Made by a program: the position numbers and the translations under genes
DNA from: Trichobilharzia szidati
Lineage: Eukaryota > Platyhelminthes > Trematoda > Strigeidida > Schistosomatidae
Direction: 5' to 3'
Length of the DNA stretch: 64,000 bases
NCBI GenBank assembly: GCA_944472155.2
Contig: OX235272.1
Coordinates: 88,790,020-88,854,019 of the forward strand
Shown here: positions 21,240 through 33,290 of the stretch, piece after piece
Position numbering within the stretch: position 1 is the first letter of the stretch
How the letters are laid out: each line of letters opens with the position of its first letter
Notes under the pieces: generated by a model
Database searches by the model: none
What the model saw: the letters and a program-made list of their open reading frames with translations, nothing else
What the model was told of the DNA's origin: nothing

Positions 21240-24200
21240 AAAAGACGTGTTTGTAGGAATACCAGGAACTTGAAAAATAGCACGGGCTATCCTAGTAACG
21301 CATTACCATCCCGCAAATCAGCTACTATTGGTTCGAACATAGTGCCGACTCCGTTAATACAAGTGGAAGATGTCCCGTCAGAAAAGGTAGAGCTTTTCAA
21401 AATGCAGATGCAAATAAATGAACTCAGGATGAGATTGAGCGTACTTGGCTTAATACATGAAACTAACTCGCATGTGAAAAAGAATGGGTGATATTCCTTT
21501 TCTAAAACTCCCTAACATGGAGTATACTGCCTCGTAAAGTCAAAGAGCTAAAGAACTCTATGGGCCTTTTACCGAAAAGTGTTAAAAGATCACTATCTAA
21601 ACGGGATGCTACTGTGTACAATGTTCCAGACAGTGGACCAACAGAGTTGGTTCGGCAGCGCTTGCTAAATCCGCAAACCTCTTAAGTACACCCTGTCAAT
21701 ACACTCGGCTACATAAAGACCTAAAACATGCGTCCCATACCCTTCAGATTCGATAGCCACATAATAGCCGAACACCAGAAAATCTGAGGATATTTAGGCT
21801 TCTTCCACAAAATTTAAGAATGTTAAAATAGCATCAGATAAAACACCCAACCAAGGACAAGTAACCGAGAACACCTCGGCTAAAAACACGATCATATCCT
21901 AAAACATGTGCTAAAGTAACAAACAACGTTGAAGTACCAAGTCACACTTGCATAGAATTAGGTTAACAAACGAGACATAAAAGTTAAGTAAAAACTGAAA
22001 GGAGTAGTAAAGCTGAGGGGGATCTCAAAGTGCATTTGAGCACCCTTAGGAATTCTGAAAACCCCACAAATGGAGTAAACGTGAATGCCCCCACTACGCA
22101 TAACCAGCAACCACCAATAGGTCGCACTCCACTTATGTTCAAGCCAGACAGCCTCACAGCAGAAGCTAGGAAGAAGGCTTCAAAGCCCAAGGTCTCACCA
22201 CAGGCATCCATATGCCTCCCTCACGATAAGCCCAACAGATGGCATGTCAACCTACAAAATAACTATGCACGCATTACAGGTCCCATAAGGGAGATGGAAC
22301 ATGTGAGTGAAAGTGCGCTTTTTCGAACTAGGATTAGTGACAAAAGTTTGGTTTTCTGAAAGTGATGCTCCTAAGTGGTCGATCTCTCCTTAACAAAGCA
22401 ACATCACTCCTCAGCCTGATATTTAAAGGAGGGCCAGTGTTAATCTTGGTAGTCGAAACCCAACTTACTACCGATAAACTTGGCACAAAGCTGTCAATTG
22501 GTTACTACTAAATCTATAGCAATGTCGGAATCGACCAAGAAGAGGACGGTGCCATCTAGATACCTCTAAATCCACTGACTCGAGTACATTCACCAGCCCA
22601 ACTATAGACAAACTTCCAGAATCCAAGCGGATAGGCCTCCACACAAATGAAAATAAAATTCTCGTGGGATGTATAAGCAGAGCCACTTATAGCCCTAAAA
22701 CAAATTATACGACTATTGTAGAAATGTTAAAGAGTAAAATACTCTGAAATTTGACTACAAAGTAGTTTGCAGCGATTTCAACCTCGCTGGAGTGAACCAA
22801 AATACCTACTGGGTGTCTCAAATCCATGACGATCTCCTAGAAGCCAAGGTGTAGGCAAATGGAAACAGTCCATTTGACTCCTAAAGTGACACAACATTAT
22901 GCTTGACTCGACCCCCTGTCTCCAAACATAGCCAATCTCAACAGAGGTGGAAAATATACCCTACAACAGTGATCACAAAATACTACACTGCATTCTACCT
23001 CTTCAATAACTAATAACTAAAAGAACACCTAAAAGTCCCCCAGTGTACTATAAATGTAGGGACCACAGGAATCCTGATTGGGAATTCCTACTAGTGCTCT
23101 TGAGAAGCTCTGACTGGGAAGAATACGGTACCAATAATAACTTAGAAGCAACACTTGATATCTTCTACTAGACCTCAGTTCAGCAAGAGAAACATTCGCA
23201 CCCCATAAATCTGCACTAAAGACACCTGCTTTATATATAGACAATCAAAAAAGTGATTCAGTGAAGAGACATTTTCCAACGAATTTATTATCAAGCTGTA
23301 CAATGGTGTACATATGGCTTTTAAGAAGTTACATCAGGTGAGGGAATTGAATCATAGGTGTGAATGCATAAAATAGTGATAATAGTATGAAATGTAGTTA
23401 AAGCTAAAATGTTTGTGATTATAATCATAGTTAAATGCAAATGGCAAGGCAACTAATGTCATATTTAGAATAATTCATAGGATGGATGGAACTTGGAAAG
23501 GGTGTGCAATCATAGGATTAGTAGGCAGATCGAATAAAATAAAAACGCTACGTAATATTGTGTGAAATTTGAAAGCATAGAATTTAATTTTCCAAGACAG
23601 AATTGACTTAGAATTACAAGTGGAACAAGTGAAATAATACCGTGGACAGACCAAAGTGAGAATAGTAATGGTTATAATTAACGTAATAATGGCACAGCTT
23701 GAGGAAAATAAAGCCCTTAGGGGCACCTCTAAAACTTAGCAGGTTTCTGCAAAGACGTCTGAAAAACAATAAAGACCAAAATGTCAGACGCTTGCAGCAT
23801 GAATGTACAACTCACGATGATCCTCAGATTCTCAGTGAACTCATTCAGTGGTTTTCCGACGACATCAAAGCGCACCGGTTCCCGATTTCTCAAATAACCT
23901 TCAAAAATAAATACGTTAAGTGACATCATCGTCAGTGTATAAAATATCGCCTCAGTCCTTCAGACATTAAAAGCTAATGGCAGCTGTGGAACAGATGACA
24001 TACCATCTATCATATGCGAAATCGATAGAGTGGATATAACAACCTTGTTACTTGGAATGTTTACCGTCTCACTAAAGACTACAGCCAGCTCTTAAATATG
24101 AGAAATTGCATACGTATTGCCTAAGTATAAAGCAGAGGCCAAAACTAGCGCATACAGCCATGCGTCTATCAGTATAACACAAGTCGTATTACGAATCATG

Positions 24201-24780
24201 AAGTAAGTTAGACCAAAATTTAGACTAATTACTAAAACGTAAGTCTACCAAAGCGTCGCAATAAGGGTTCCTCAATCAAACTCCACACGGCACTTGTCAT
24301 GCAGTTTTTTCAATGAAGTCACCTATGCAAGAAATGGGAGACAACTAGTAATTGTCCCTTATATTTTGATATAGGGAAAGCCTTCGGGAGAGTTCCGCAT
24401 AGTCTGCCTATCAGCGAGTTGTGTTCAGTAGGGATTTGCAGCACTCTCCAGAACTGTATAAAGTCATTTCTCTCTAGTAGAGGTGGGGCAGTAAAAGTTA
24501 GCTCGATGGCCTGTGTGTCTAGGCTAGTTAGCGGTGGTATCATCCAGCGAAGTGTGTTATGCCCTCTTTTATTCCCAATATACAAATGAACAGTGTATGC
24601 GAATGCTATGGTATATGCAACTAATACCATAGGCAGATGATTTAAAAGTGACCTATATATGCGAGAAAGCAGATCTCAGCATAACTGTGGACTCTATATA
24701 TGCAGATTTCATAAAAATGGGTAGATCGTGTGACGCCTGTACACTCGAGTTTAATGTCGAAAGATGTAGCTGGTGGCTGG
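21240..24780 (+). mobile_element. CR1-like LINE, decayed near full-length copy
   Basis: In order: a possible ORF1 end with a helix (KVELFKMQMQINELRMRL, 21370-21440), an endonuclease piece (YKVVCSDFNLAGVNQNTYW, about 22750-22810), RSSDWEEYGTNNNLEATLDI (23105-23165), an RT box (FDIGKAFGRVPHSLP, about 24365) and SGGIIQRSVLCPLLFPIYK. Stops are frequent and frames switch often. Confidence 0.6.
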
Positions 24781-25189
24781 TGGAAATTTCGCTCGGTAAA
24801 TTTTATTTGTCAGTAATTGTCAATAAAGTTGTGTTATATGTTTTTGGATTGATAGGAATTCTCATTTCCTGGCTAGTTATGGTGGTGTCCGCGTCATGTG
24901 ATCTGACTGCGACACACTCTTAGTGTATTGGTTGCAATGATTAGTGTTTCAGGTGGACTGTGTCAAAATATCGCTATAATGAGGAAGATGGGATAGTTGA
25001 AGGGCAATGTCATCTACATAAATAGTTTACTTCATGTGGAAGCTGCAGCTTCCAGCATAGTATAATTCAATGAAGGCTTTATGTCTCAATATATCAATGT
25101 GACTATCTTCGTGTGAAGAACAGTACTATTTGACAAAAGAACGCTATCAGAATGGGGGAATCACCTATAAATGCTATAAGAACCTCCTG

Positions 25190-25540
25190 TGGGAGTCTAA
25201 ATTATCATGTAGATGTGTCTTTCACCTTATCTGTGTTTGAACAGGAACTATCGTAAGTTGAATGGTTGTCTCTAAGTGGATTTGATGTATATTTGCACTG
25301 ATTGGTGAAGTGTAATATGGGTTATGTGGATTCAATGTATAAAAACACCCCAACTTTATTAATATTGTGGCATTGTCTGCTTAGCTGACTGCTAGACTAA
25401 GAAATGAAGGCGGTTCCCGTGATTTTTGCAAGTGCAGCGCGTTGAAGAAGGCAATAAATCTTTTGATTTTCCTTACTGTTTCACTCAATTCGTTAACTCA
25501 GTGTGTAGCAATATTATACACATAGATTGTGGTTATTATG
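25190..25540 (+). mobile_element. Possible solo LTR or promoter-bearing repeat
   Basis: A TATAAAA at 25339-25345 is followed about 110 bp on by GCAATAAATC (25450-25459) and a T-rich trailer, the TATA/polyA spacing of an LTR R region. I found no second copy in the window and no clean TG...CA ends, so this is tentative. Confidence 0.3.
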
Positions 25541-25559
25541 AGAACTAAATCTAGTTAGC

Positions 25560-28500
25560 TCTATTATTATTAATCTACCGTCTGTTATAAAATTCCCATT
25601 GACACCGTAAACTCAATACTACAATGTTTTTGACCACCAATAGTGGAGATGAATTTGTCCCGAAATATCCACTGACATGAAGCAGTACAGGTGCAGTGTC
25701 ACGATGGAACGCCTGGAGTGCATTATGTGGCATTAATATCGTCATCAACACAAAAGATCTGTGCATCTTACAATACTTTATGTGTTTCTCTATACTGTTA
25801 ACACTGTGCATAGCTGCTGAGAGTTGAGGCATGTTCACCTTATCTATGATGGCTACAGTTTCCTAAATATGAGAATGTAATTCCATGAAACTCTGCTCAC
25901 TAGACATTAATGGGATTGTGTGTCAATTTCTAAGTTACGCATCTGCAATACTACCTTAAATGTAAACGAAGTTCGGGTTGTCGCTCAACTTCGATGGTGA
26001 CCTTCGTGAAGGATTCACAAATTAAAATTTATAAGAATCTTCCGATTGCTTGTGCTATAATTCAAAAATTTGAACTTTTGAAAAAGTGATAATCCATGCT
26101 AATTCACAAGTGTAATTTGTAGCATAATTGCCCTTGCCTGCAAAAATGGCATGCTTTTCATGTAAGCTTACCCGTTTATATAAAATATATATTATTATAA
26201 TCCCTTATTGAAGCACGCAATGAAACCCAGCTTTCGCCACGTTTAGCCTGTCCAGTACCAATCTTCTTGGCCTAGCGAATACTGGGGGCTGTGGGACTTT
26301 ATAATAGGAGTAGGTCTCGTGAAAGCCTTAGAGTTTGAGGGTTGGTTGCTGTCCGACTTGGAATTTCCGCCGTCATTTTCCCGGGGCATTTTGATTTATT
26401 CTGACTGAGACCGGACTAGATTTAATAAATTGTGCTCCCTCTGCTTGACGTTTTAATACGCCTCTTTCGAGTATCTACCAGCTAATCATATCTTCCTGGG
26501 AAGTGTATGATGAGGACTTCTAGGTCTAAATAACAACAGTGGAAACTGATGGATGCTACGACTGGAACCTGAGTTCAAGGGTGATTTTTTTCTGCCTGAT
26601 AGCAGCCATTTAGGATTTATTGGCCATCTGTGGTGTGACGGGAGACTTTTGTCGTCCAGACTCAGCCTTCGCTCTTGGCATGATGCTGATTGCAGCTGAT
26701 CTATTAGTCGAGGACTCTGTACTAGCGATCTGTCCTTGACGCAGAAAACGTGAATGCGTGGGCAAACATTCTTAGAAGTCGCTACCTGAGAAGGGGCCAA
26801 TTATTTCTGCGTGGGTTTTGAGGTAATCTAGGCCAAGTGGGTAGTTGTGCGCATGTTTTTGATAATTTGCCAAACCTCCTAGTTTATCTGGGCCTCCACT
26901 TTAACGGAAAACATGCTCTACTGGGTGATACGACTCGTCTTCACTGTGTTAGCTATATTTGTACTAACAGATCAGTCAGTGATCTAACGTTGGCCGCTAG
27001 TTCTGAGGGATAGGTTTATCTCACATGCTCAAGGTCGCCGGATGGATAACGCACTTGAAGGTCAAATTCGTCCATGTAAGTCGGCCATGTTGGATTGCTA
27101 TTTCCTAAAATTTCGTCCACACACCAGCTTTTACATTTATCCTGTTGTTATTTGCAACTTATCTGGATGCAGATTACTGAGAAATATTGTTTTACATCCT
27201 TTCGGTTTCCATTGCCGTTAAAATTGTTTATTCCGTCCGCCCCGGAAGTCTTTACCCCCAGGTCAGTCCATTTATTTCATTGTAATTGTTTCATACGTTG
27301 CCTCTATGCGCACTACCTACAGGTTTTGGAGTGCGTCGGCCAGGGTAGCAGTGTTGTAGTTATTGTTCGGCTGTTAATGGAATAACATTATGTACACTAA
27401 TTTTGTGTATGAACACGTCTTGTTAGCAGAAGCTGTTGTTTCCAGTTTATGCTCTGGTTGCTTCTATTGTTGGTGGCTCAAATGGTTACTTAATATGTAG
27501 AAATTCGGAATGAACGGTGTCTTTGCTTTTGATGTTTATGGCATGCAACAACCTAGAAGTCCGTTTTTTGAAGAATGCAGGGCCAGAGTTGTCATTAGTG
27601 GGATTTTTGACGAACGTATTAGACCTGGAGAATTTGGAACCTGTGTTTAATCTGCAAAGGCTCGAGGATTATCGATAAGGTTAGTATAAAATAACTGTGC
27701 CTAACTTCAGATTACGAACATCTGATATGCTATAGTAGGACCTAAATTAAACTAGGATAAACCACATGTGAGGTACGAATATGTTGCGCTTTTATATATT
27801 TTTGAGAACGAAAGAAACCGAAATCAATCAGAAACCTCTAAATAATTAGTGTTAGCTGTGAATGTTGATGCTGAATGTACTAGACCCAAATACATGAATT
27901 AAAATTATCTAATGTAAAGCCAGCGTTAACAGCCATTCAATATGTTGCAAAACGATTTAGAAAGCGGAATACATCCAATGACCTCCTGAGTATAAGAACT
28001 ACCCCAGTTGAAAGTAAGACTTTAATTAGCAGGAACACCCTATCGGATTGTGGTTTACAATCGGTGACTTTTAAGAAGTTGCAGCAAGTTAAGAAGCTGA
28101 TTATTATTCCATGTGAAAACACTGGCCGAATACAAATTGCTTGTTTCAGTTCAAATAATGAAATTCTTACTTCTCGGATGTTTGTAATTTTTCGGTGCCT
28201 ATAATTACAGGATGTACATGATTTCTAAGAAAACCTTAGGTAAATTTTCCTTAAACTATTGGTCTTCTCTGTGTAATCTTAACTGGCGAAACATTTGTCA
28301 ACAGTGTTAGACGGATGATTAGCTAAGTATTATATTCTCTTGCTGAGAACCGTAGTCACTGTTCTTCGGATTATAATCGTGCGTCTGACGGGTATAATCC
28401 TATGGATATGGCTTTTTCTTCGTGGTGCACTGTGACATCGAGAAATCAAGTGCATACTGTCTTAGGTGAATTTATTTTTACTTTGTAGGTGATTTGAATG

Positions 28501-31390
28501 GTGAATCAGTTTAGATGTTGTGTTGATGGGTCTAAGTACCTCTAAACTCTTTCATGGAGATGTAGATATGTATATCTTTTTTTGACTGGAAGACAATCTG
28601 TTCACCGAGAAAGTTGTCAGGATGTCCACTCTTACTTTACAGTTCAAAGATAACGTTAAGTTGCTCACTAAGGTAGCAGCTGCAGGAGTCACCTTCAGCA
28701 GAATAATTTTAAGCTTCAGGTAATGCATCATAGGACTAAGCAGAGTATATAATGGGTTAAATAGAGGTGCCTGCATAATTCACTTGGTGGGCTTATAAGC
28801 AGTGAATGTACAGTACAAGCATTTACTTTGATTGGTATACCTAGGTCATAAACATTACGCCCACATGTGGTGTACACTTAAAATTGATACGCTGTGTGAC
28901 GAGTTCTGCAAAACACGCTACTTCTATGATTTAAGCAACAAGACGTCAAGCAGGATAAGGTGGCGTCATTGAAGCTTGTTAGTGCTAATTAGAAGCATAT
29001 GGCAGTAATTTAATGTCCATAAAGTAGACATGCAGATACTGCAACTACTGATCATAAAGATGATGGATATTAGTCAGTACCACATGATTCACTGGCATAT
29101 TAGGGACAAATAGAAATTGTTTCTTAGCGCATTATCAAGTAGGCAGTCTATTTAATGATGTCACTTCATATTAGAGGATGAATGATTTCGTTATTAATTC
29201 TAAGTTACTACATTTAATCTTACGACATGAAGCAATATACTTTTGGCACTCAGCAGTATATGGACTCGCAACTGGCTGAGTGGGGTGGCTTAGAGGGATC
29301 AGACAGCACGGCGTTATCCTTTTAACTTGATAACCCTTACTTAGTTTCTACAATGCGCTACTGCATACAAGCGAAAGCGAAATCCTACCAATGACTAAAG
29401 TAACATTCTCATAATACCACAGTAAGCCCCACTAACTAAGCGTAACATGCATTGATCCGACTTCATACATTACAACAGTCCATAGTATAACAACACATTG
29501 AAGAAGTCCAGGAGAAGCAACTAAGAGTATATTAAAAATTTCGATGATTTACAAAAGACGGTTATGGTGAAGGGTATTAGTGTTAGTTTGACTGATTGAC
29601 ATATCCGCTGATTTCATATTCGACAACCTCCATATACCTAAAAAATCAAGCATGTGCAAGAACTAGCACAATGTGAAGTTATGAAAGATAATTTTGCATG
29701 TAAGCATGTTAAGTGAATATATTAATTCTATTAATACTAAGTAAAATTCCCATGTTAATAAAAGTATTTGCAGTCCACATATGATTTCTTTATTGACGTC
29801 ATGTGCATAAACAGACCTCATGTGTTTCCCTGTACTAGAGGATGACACTCAAGTTTCAGGACAATCTGTGAAACATTCATAATATTAAGGCGTCAATCGC
29901 ATCAACATTACTTACAATCAACTTCAAACTAATGACATTTACTTTAAAGAAATTGCTGCGAATGTATAACTTATAATTCAAATGAACTGTCGTCAAGATT
30001 TGACAGAATAGTTCTAAAATATTTGGGCGCCGAGTCAGAAGTAGACATTTGTAAAAAATTTATATTTGTAAAGTCTCAGCGAGATTGAAATGAGTAATTC
30101 CAACGTTTCGTTCGGCAATCTGGTCCGAACTTCTTCCCTGAAGAATTCGACCACAATCTCAGTAATGTCTAGTGTAGATGGCTTTGCGAATCCTACAGAA
30201 ATTACATTTGTATCTTTTGTAAACTATAGCCGTCAAATGTAAGGTACATAGGTCTCAACCTTAAACACTAGCGTTTACCGAAGATCGGGAACCTATACCT
30301 CACAATCAAGAGGCGAGCAAAAAGAAATCAAATTGGTTTATACTAACTGGTAAAAATGATATTGGAACAGCATTGAGCGACACCTCAGTTATCGCAAGAT
30401 GTACTGACGTATTGTATTGATGAGGATAAAAGTGGCACATAAAGCAGCTCAGAGATTCAATCGTGATGCTATATCTGCTTCATTTAATGGAAATTTCAGA
30501 ACTAATTCATTTCCATTATTAATGATAAAGAACACTGAAGCATAAACATTTCGTATGCAGTGTAAGTGGATGTGGTATAGCAGACAGTAGATTGACAACA
30601 ACAGGGCTTACTAGATGAAGCTGTAAGTGCTGGAGGCTGACCTCCAGATAGGTCTGAACGTCAGCACCTACTAAACCTGCTTTCCACATTTAACCCTGAG
30701 CAGTACACTACCTACCGTGTATGTACTGATGAATGAAGTCAACTAGAAGTGTTGTGCACTGTTGTGTACCCAGGTGTGAATTATGTTTATATAATAAGCG
30801 AAAAACCAAAATTAATATGTAGCAAAAGTGTACAACTTATCTGTTAACTGGCTGGGGTAGCAAGGTTGAAGACCGCGTCTTATGATAGTACAGCGAGTGG
30901 TCACGCCATAGTACATGAATGCGTTAAAACAAAAGTTCAAACATTCTAAGTACGCTACAAATTTCTTATAACCAATAAAATTCATGTGAATAACAATACC
31001 ATAAACTGAATTGATGCGTTAAGTGCTAAAATGATGCAGGTTAAACGAGTCATTACTTTCATATAAATTACGCGTTCATATGATTAACACACCGTTTGTA
31101 TAGGTATGATCATATGTGACAAACACAATTTTAGATTGAACACTGTTCTATTACAAAAATATTGAAAAATGAAAAGGTTCTAGAAACTTTATAAGTAGTT
31201 TGTAATGTTTACTTTCAATTGAATAATTTATAAGAAATTGCTCCAAGTTTAATTTTTTAATCGTTAACACACCGAACTCAATGAGCGAATTACGAAAGGT
31301 TGCGTTATTGGAAGATAAGAAGAAAGATGATACACAGGTGCTAGAATAAGACACATAGAATGCAGAACTTACAATCATCGTCAGTTAATC
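25560..31390. other. Long intergenic stretch without recognised genes
   Basis: About 5.8 kb of AT-rich DNA. The only ORFs are short, unrelated to any family I know and probably random. A hammerhead-like hairpin at 30.1 kb is listed separately. It may hold old repeats whose relatives are not in this window. Confidence 0.4.
30093..30145 (-). ncRNA. Hammerhead-like hairpin, possibly Penelope-derived
   Basis: On the minus strand, GTTCGG and CCGAAC form a 6-bp stem around a 9-nt loop, directly followed by GAAACGTTGG and preceded by GGGAAGAA. This resembles hammerheads in Penelope-like pseudo-LTRs (CUGAAGA, stem II, GAAAC), but C3 and U4 of the core are lost and there is one extra A before stem II. 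Confidence 0.3.
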
Positions 31391-31392
31391 AG

Positions 31393-32095
31393 TCATAACT
31401 TCATAGATATGTTAATGGAAGCATCCTTAACTGAACTTAACGACTTAGGAATCGACTTGTTACCAGGGAATAGTCTAATGGACTTAGAATATGCAGGTGA
31501 CATAGTCCTGTTAGGGGAGGATGCTGACAAAATCCAGCAGAGCCTTCTGAACACCTTGAGCAGCAATCTTCGTATGTTTGGCATGCGATTCGCCCCTGTA
31601 AAATGTAAGATGCTGCTACAGGACTGGACTACGTCTACCCCTAGCTTAGCGATAGGGAGTGAAGTGATAGAACATGTTGACCACTTCACCTATTCGGGAA
31701 GTTGTATCAGCACCAACGGATTGATTGGTGACGAAATCTCAGCACGGATCCAAGAAGCTCGGGTTGCTTTCGCCAACTTACACCATCGCTGGCGTAGGCA
31801 TGACATCCGGCTATCAACCAAGGGACGTGTGTACTGCTCAGCAGTTCGCTCCGTCCTTCTCTATGGGTCTCTGGAGCATGGCCAATACGAGTTGAAGACA
31901 TGAAAAGGTTGACTGTTTTGATCATAGATGTCTACGATCTCTTTCTCACGTTAGGTGGCATAATAAGGTAAGTAATGTTGACGTTAGGCGTAGAGTGTTG
32001 GGCAAACAGGGAAATCAATCGAAGAAAAGAGGCTTTAAAGTTACATAGATTGAGATGGCTAGGTCACGTGCTGCGCATGATGGAGTTTGTTCCGT
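31393..32095 (+). mobile_element. RTE-clade LINE, 5'- and 3'-truncated
   Basis: A 164-codon frame (31409-31903) holds the last RT motifs: SLMDLEYAGDIVLLGEDADK (YAGD for YADD), [26 protein letters not shown] text, [39 protein letters not shown] and VLLYGS. A frameshift then leads into [14 protein letters not shown] and [11 protein letters not shown] in other frames, and the copy stops at about 32095. The active-site Asp-to-Gly change alone would abolish catalysis. Confidence 0.85.
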
Positions 32096-32099
32096 TATT

Positions 32100-33290
32100 C
32101 ATTGTATGTGCTAACAGTAATCGGAATATCTGCCAAATGTAGTTTCTGGTGATTTCAAAACTGCGTTCAGGTATTACAAACTTAGAAAGCAGCATTACTG
32201 TTCATATGCAATGCCCCGATGCAGCACCTTTAAAAAGAGAATGCAGAAGAAAGCAGTAACAGAGGTGCAGAGGCGGCCATCAAATATCAATAATTTAAAA
32301 CAAACAGTATGCAATGAACACAGAGTTCATTCCGTTTTTTATTACCAAGAATTTTTAGTCACCGAATTTAATAATGTTCCACACTAACGGTTAGTTCAAG
32401 TTTATATGGGTAAAAATATAAGAGAGAGAAAAAAGATGATTTCCCCCACGTTTATTGGGTAATGTTAGGAATACATAAGATTAATTTATATTTCGCAGGC
32501 GGAGAAGCTAAACTCAAAAGCCGAAGTACATAAAATATGTAGAAGGAGAGCGAAACTTTCGTAATATGTATGCTGTTGTTCTGATTTATACGGTTAGACG
32601 TCCTTCTGAAGTAGAGAAATCGTACCATGAGATTGTAGTCACAGAATTTATACCCAAGCTGTGGCGTTCAGGCAGTTTTTATCTTCCTTTTTGTTGAGGC
32701 TATTCAAACTCAGGAGCCTTAGCAAAAGAGCGCTTTCCCACGGATAAGGGTGGTTCACTCTAGTCCGCACCATCATATCCACTGAATATCAGTCACCACT
32801 CTCCCACATATTAATCTACTAATCCCCTGAGAAATACTGCCTTCTAAAACATTTCACCGCTGTATTTCACGTTTGCTGTTTTTGCATTCCCTAGCTAACT
32901 CAACTAAATCTGAACTACAACTTTCATCCATCCATCTTGTAGGTCTCGTCTGTTAAAGCAGTTTAAAAATATATACTTACATTAATAAATGCAAAGAAAT
33001 CAGGTTGTAGTCAACTTTCTAGATTTTAGATATAAGGAAATAAAAACCAAGGAGCAATGTGAAAAAGTAGGAAAAACAGCATAATATGTATGCATCATAT
33101 ATATGCATATGTGCATAGAAAGAGGCAGTAGTTAATTATAATAGATGGTCCGGAAGAATTCGACTTCTCAGGATTATAACAACAGGGAAGTAAAACGAAA
33201 TCCCTTAATATTTAAGACTCACAGCGTAGTTAAGATGATGCCCTGCGGGGCTGAAATTTTCATAGACGTGGATGGTATTTACAGCATTAG
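32100..33290. other. Intergenic, nothing firmly recognised
   Basis: The minus strand near 32750-32950 has a faint similarity (DLVELARE...) to the unknown insert at 18.7 kb. Otherwise no feature is supported. Confidence 0.3.

Noticed and set aside
26486..26800. 104-codon minus-strand ORF rich in Ser/Pro/Arg
   Set aside because: No recognisable domain, no splice context and no neighbouring exon. It may be an unidentified old repeat.
27095..27385. 96-codon plus-strand ORF
   Set aside because: Composition looks random and no family is recognised.
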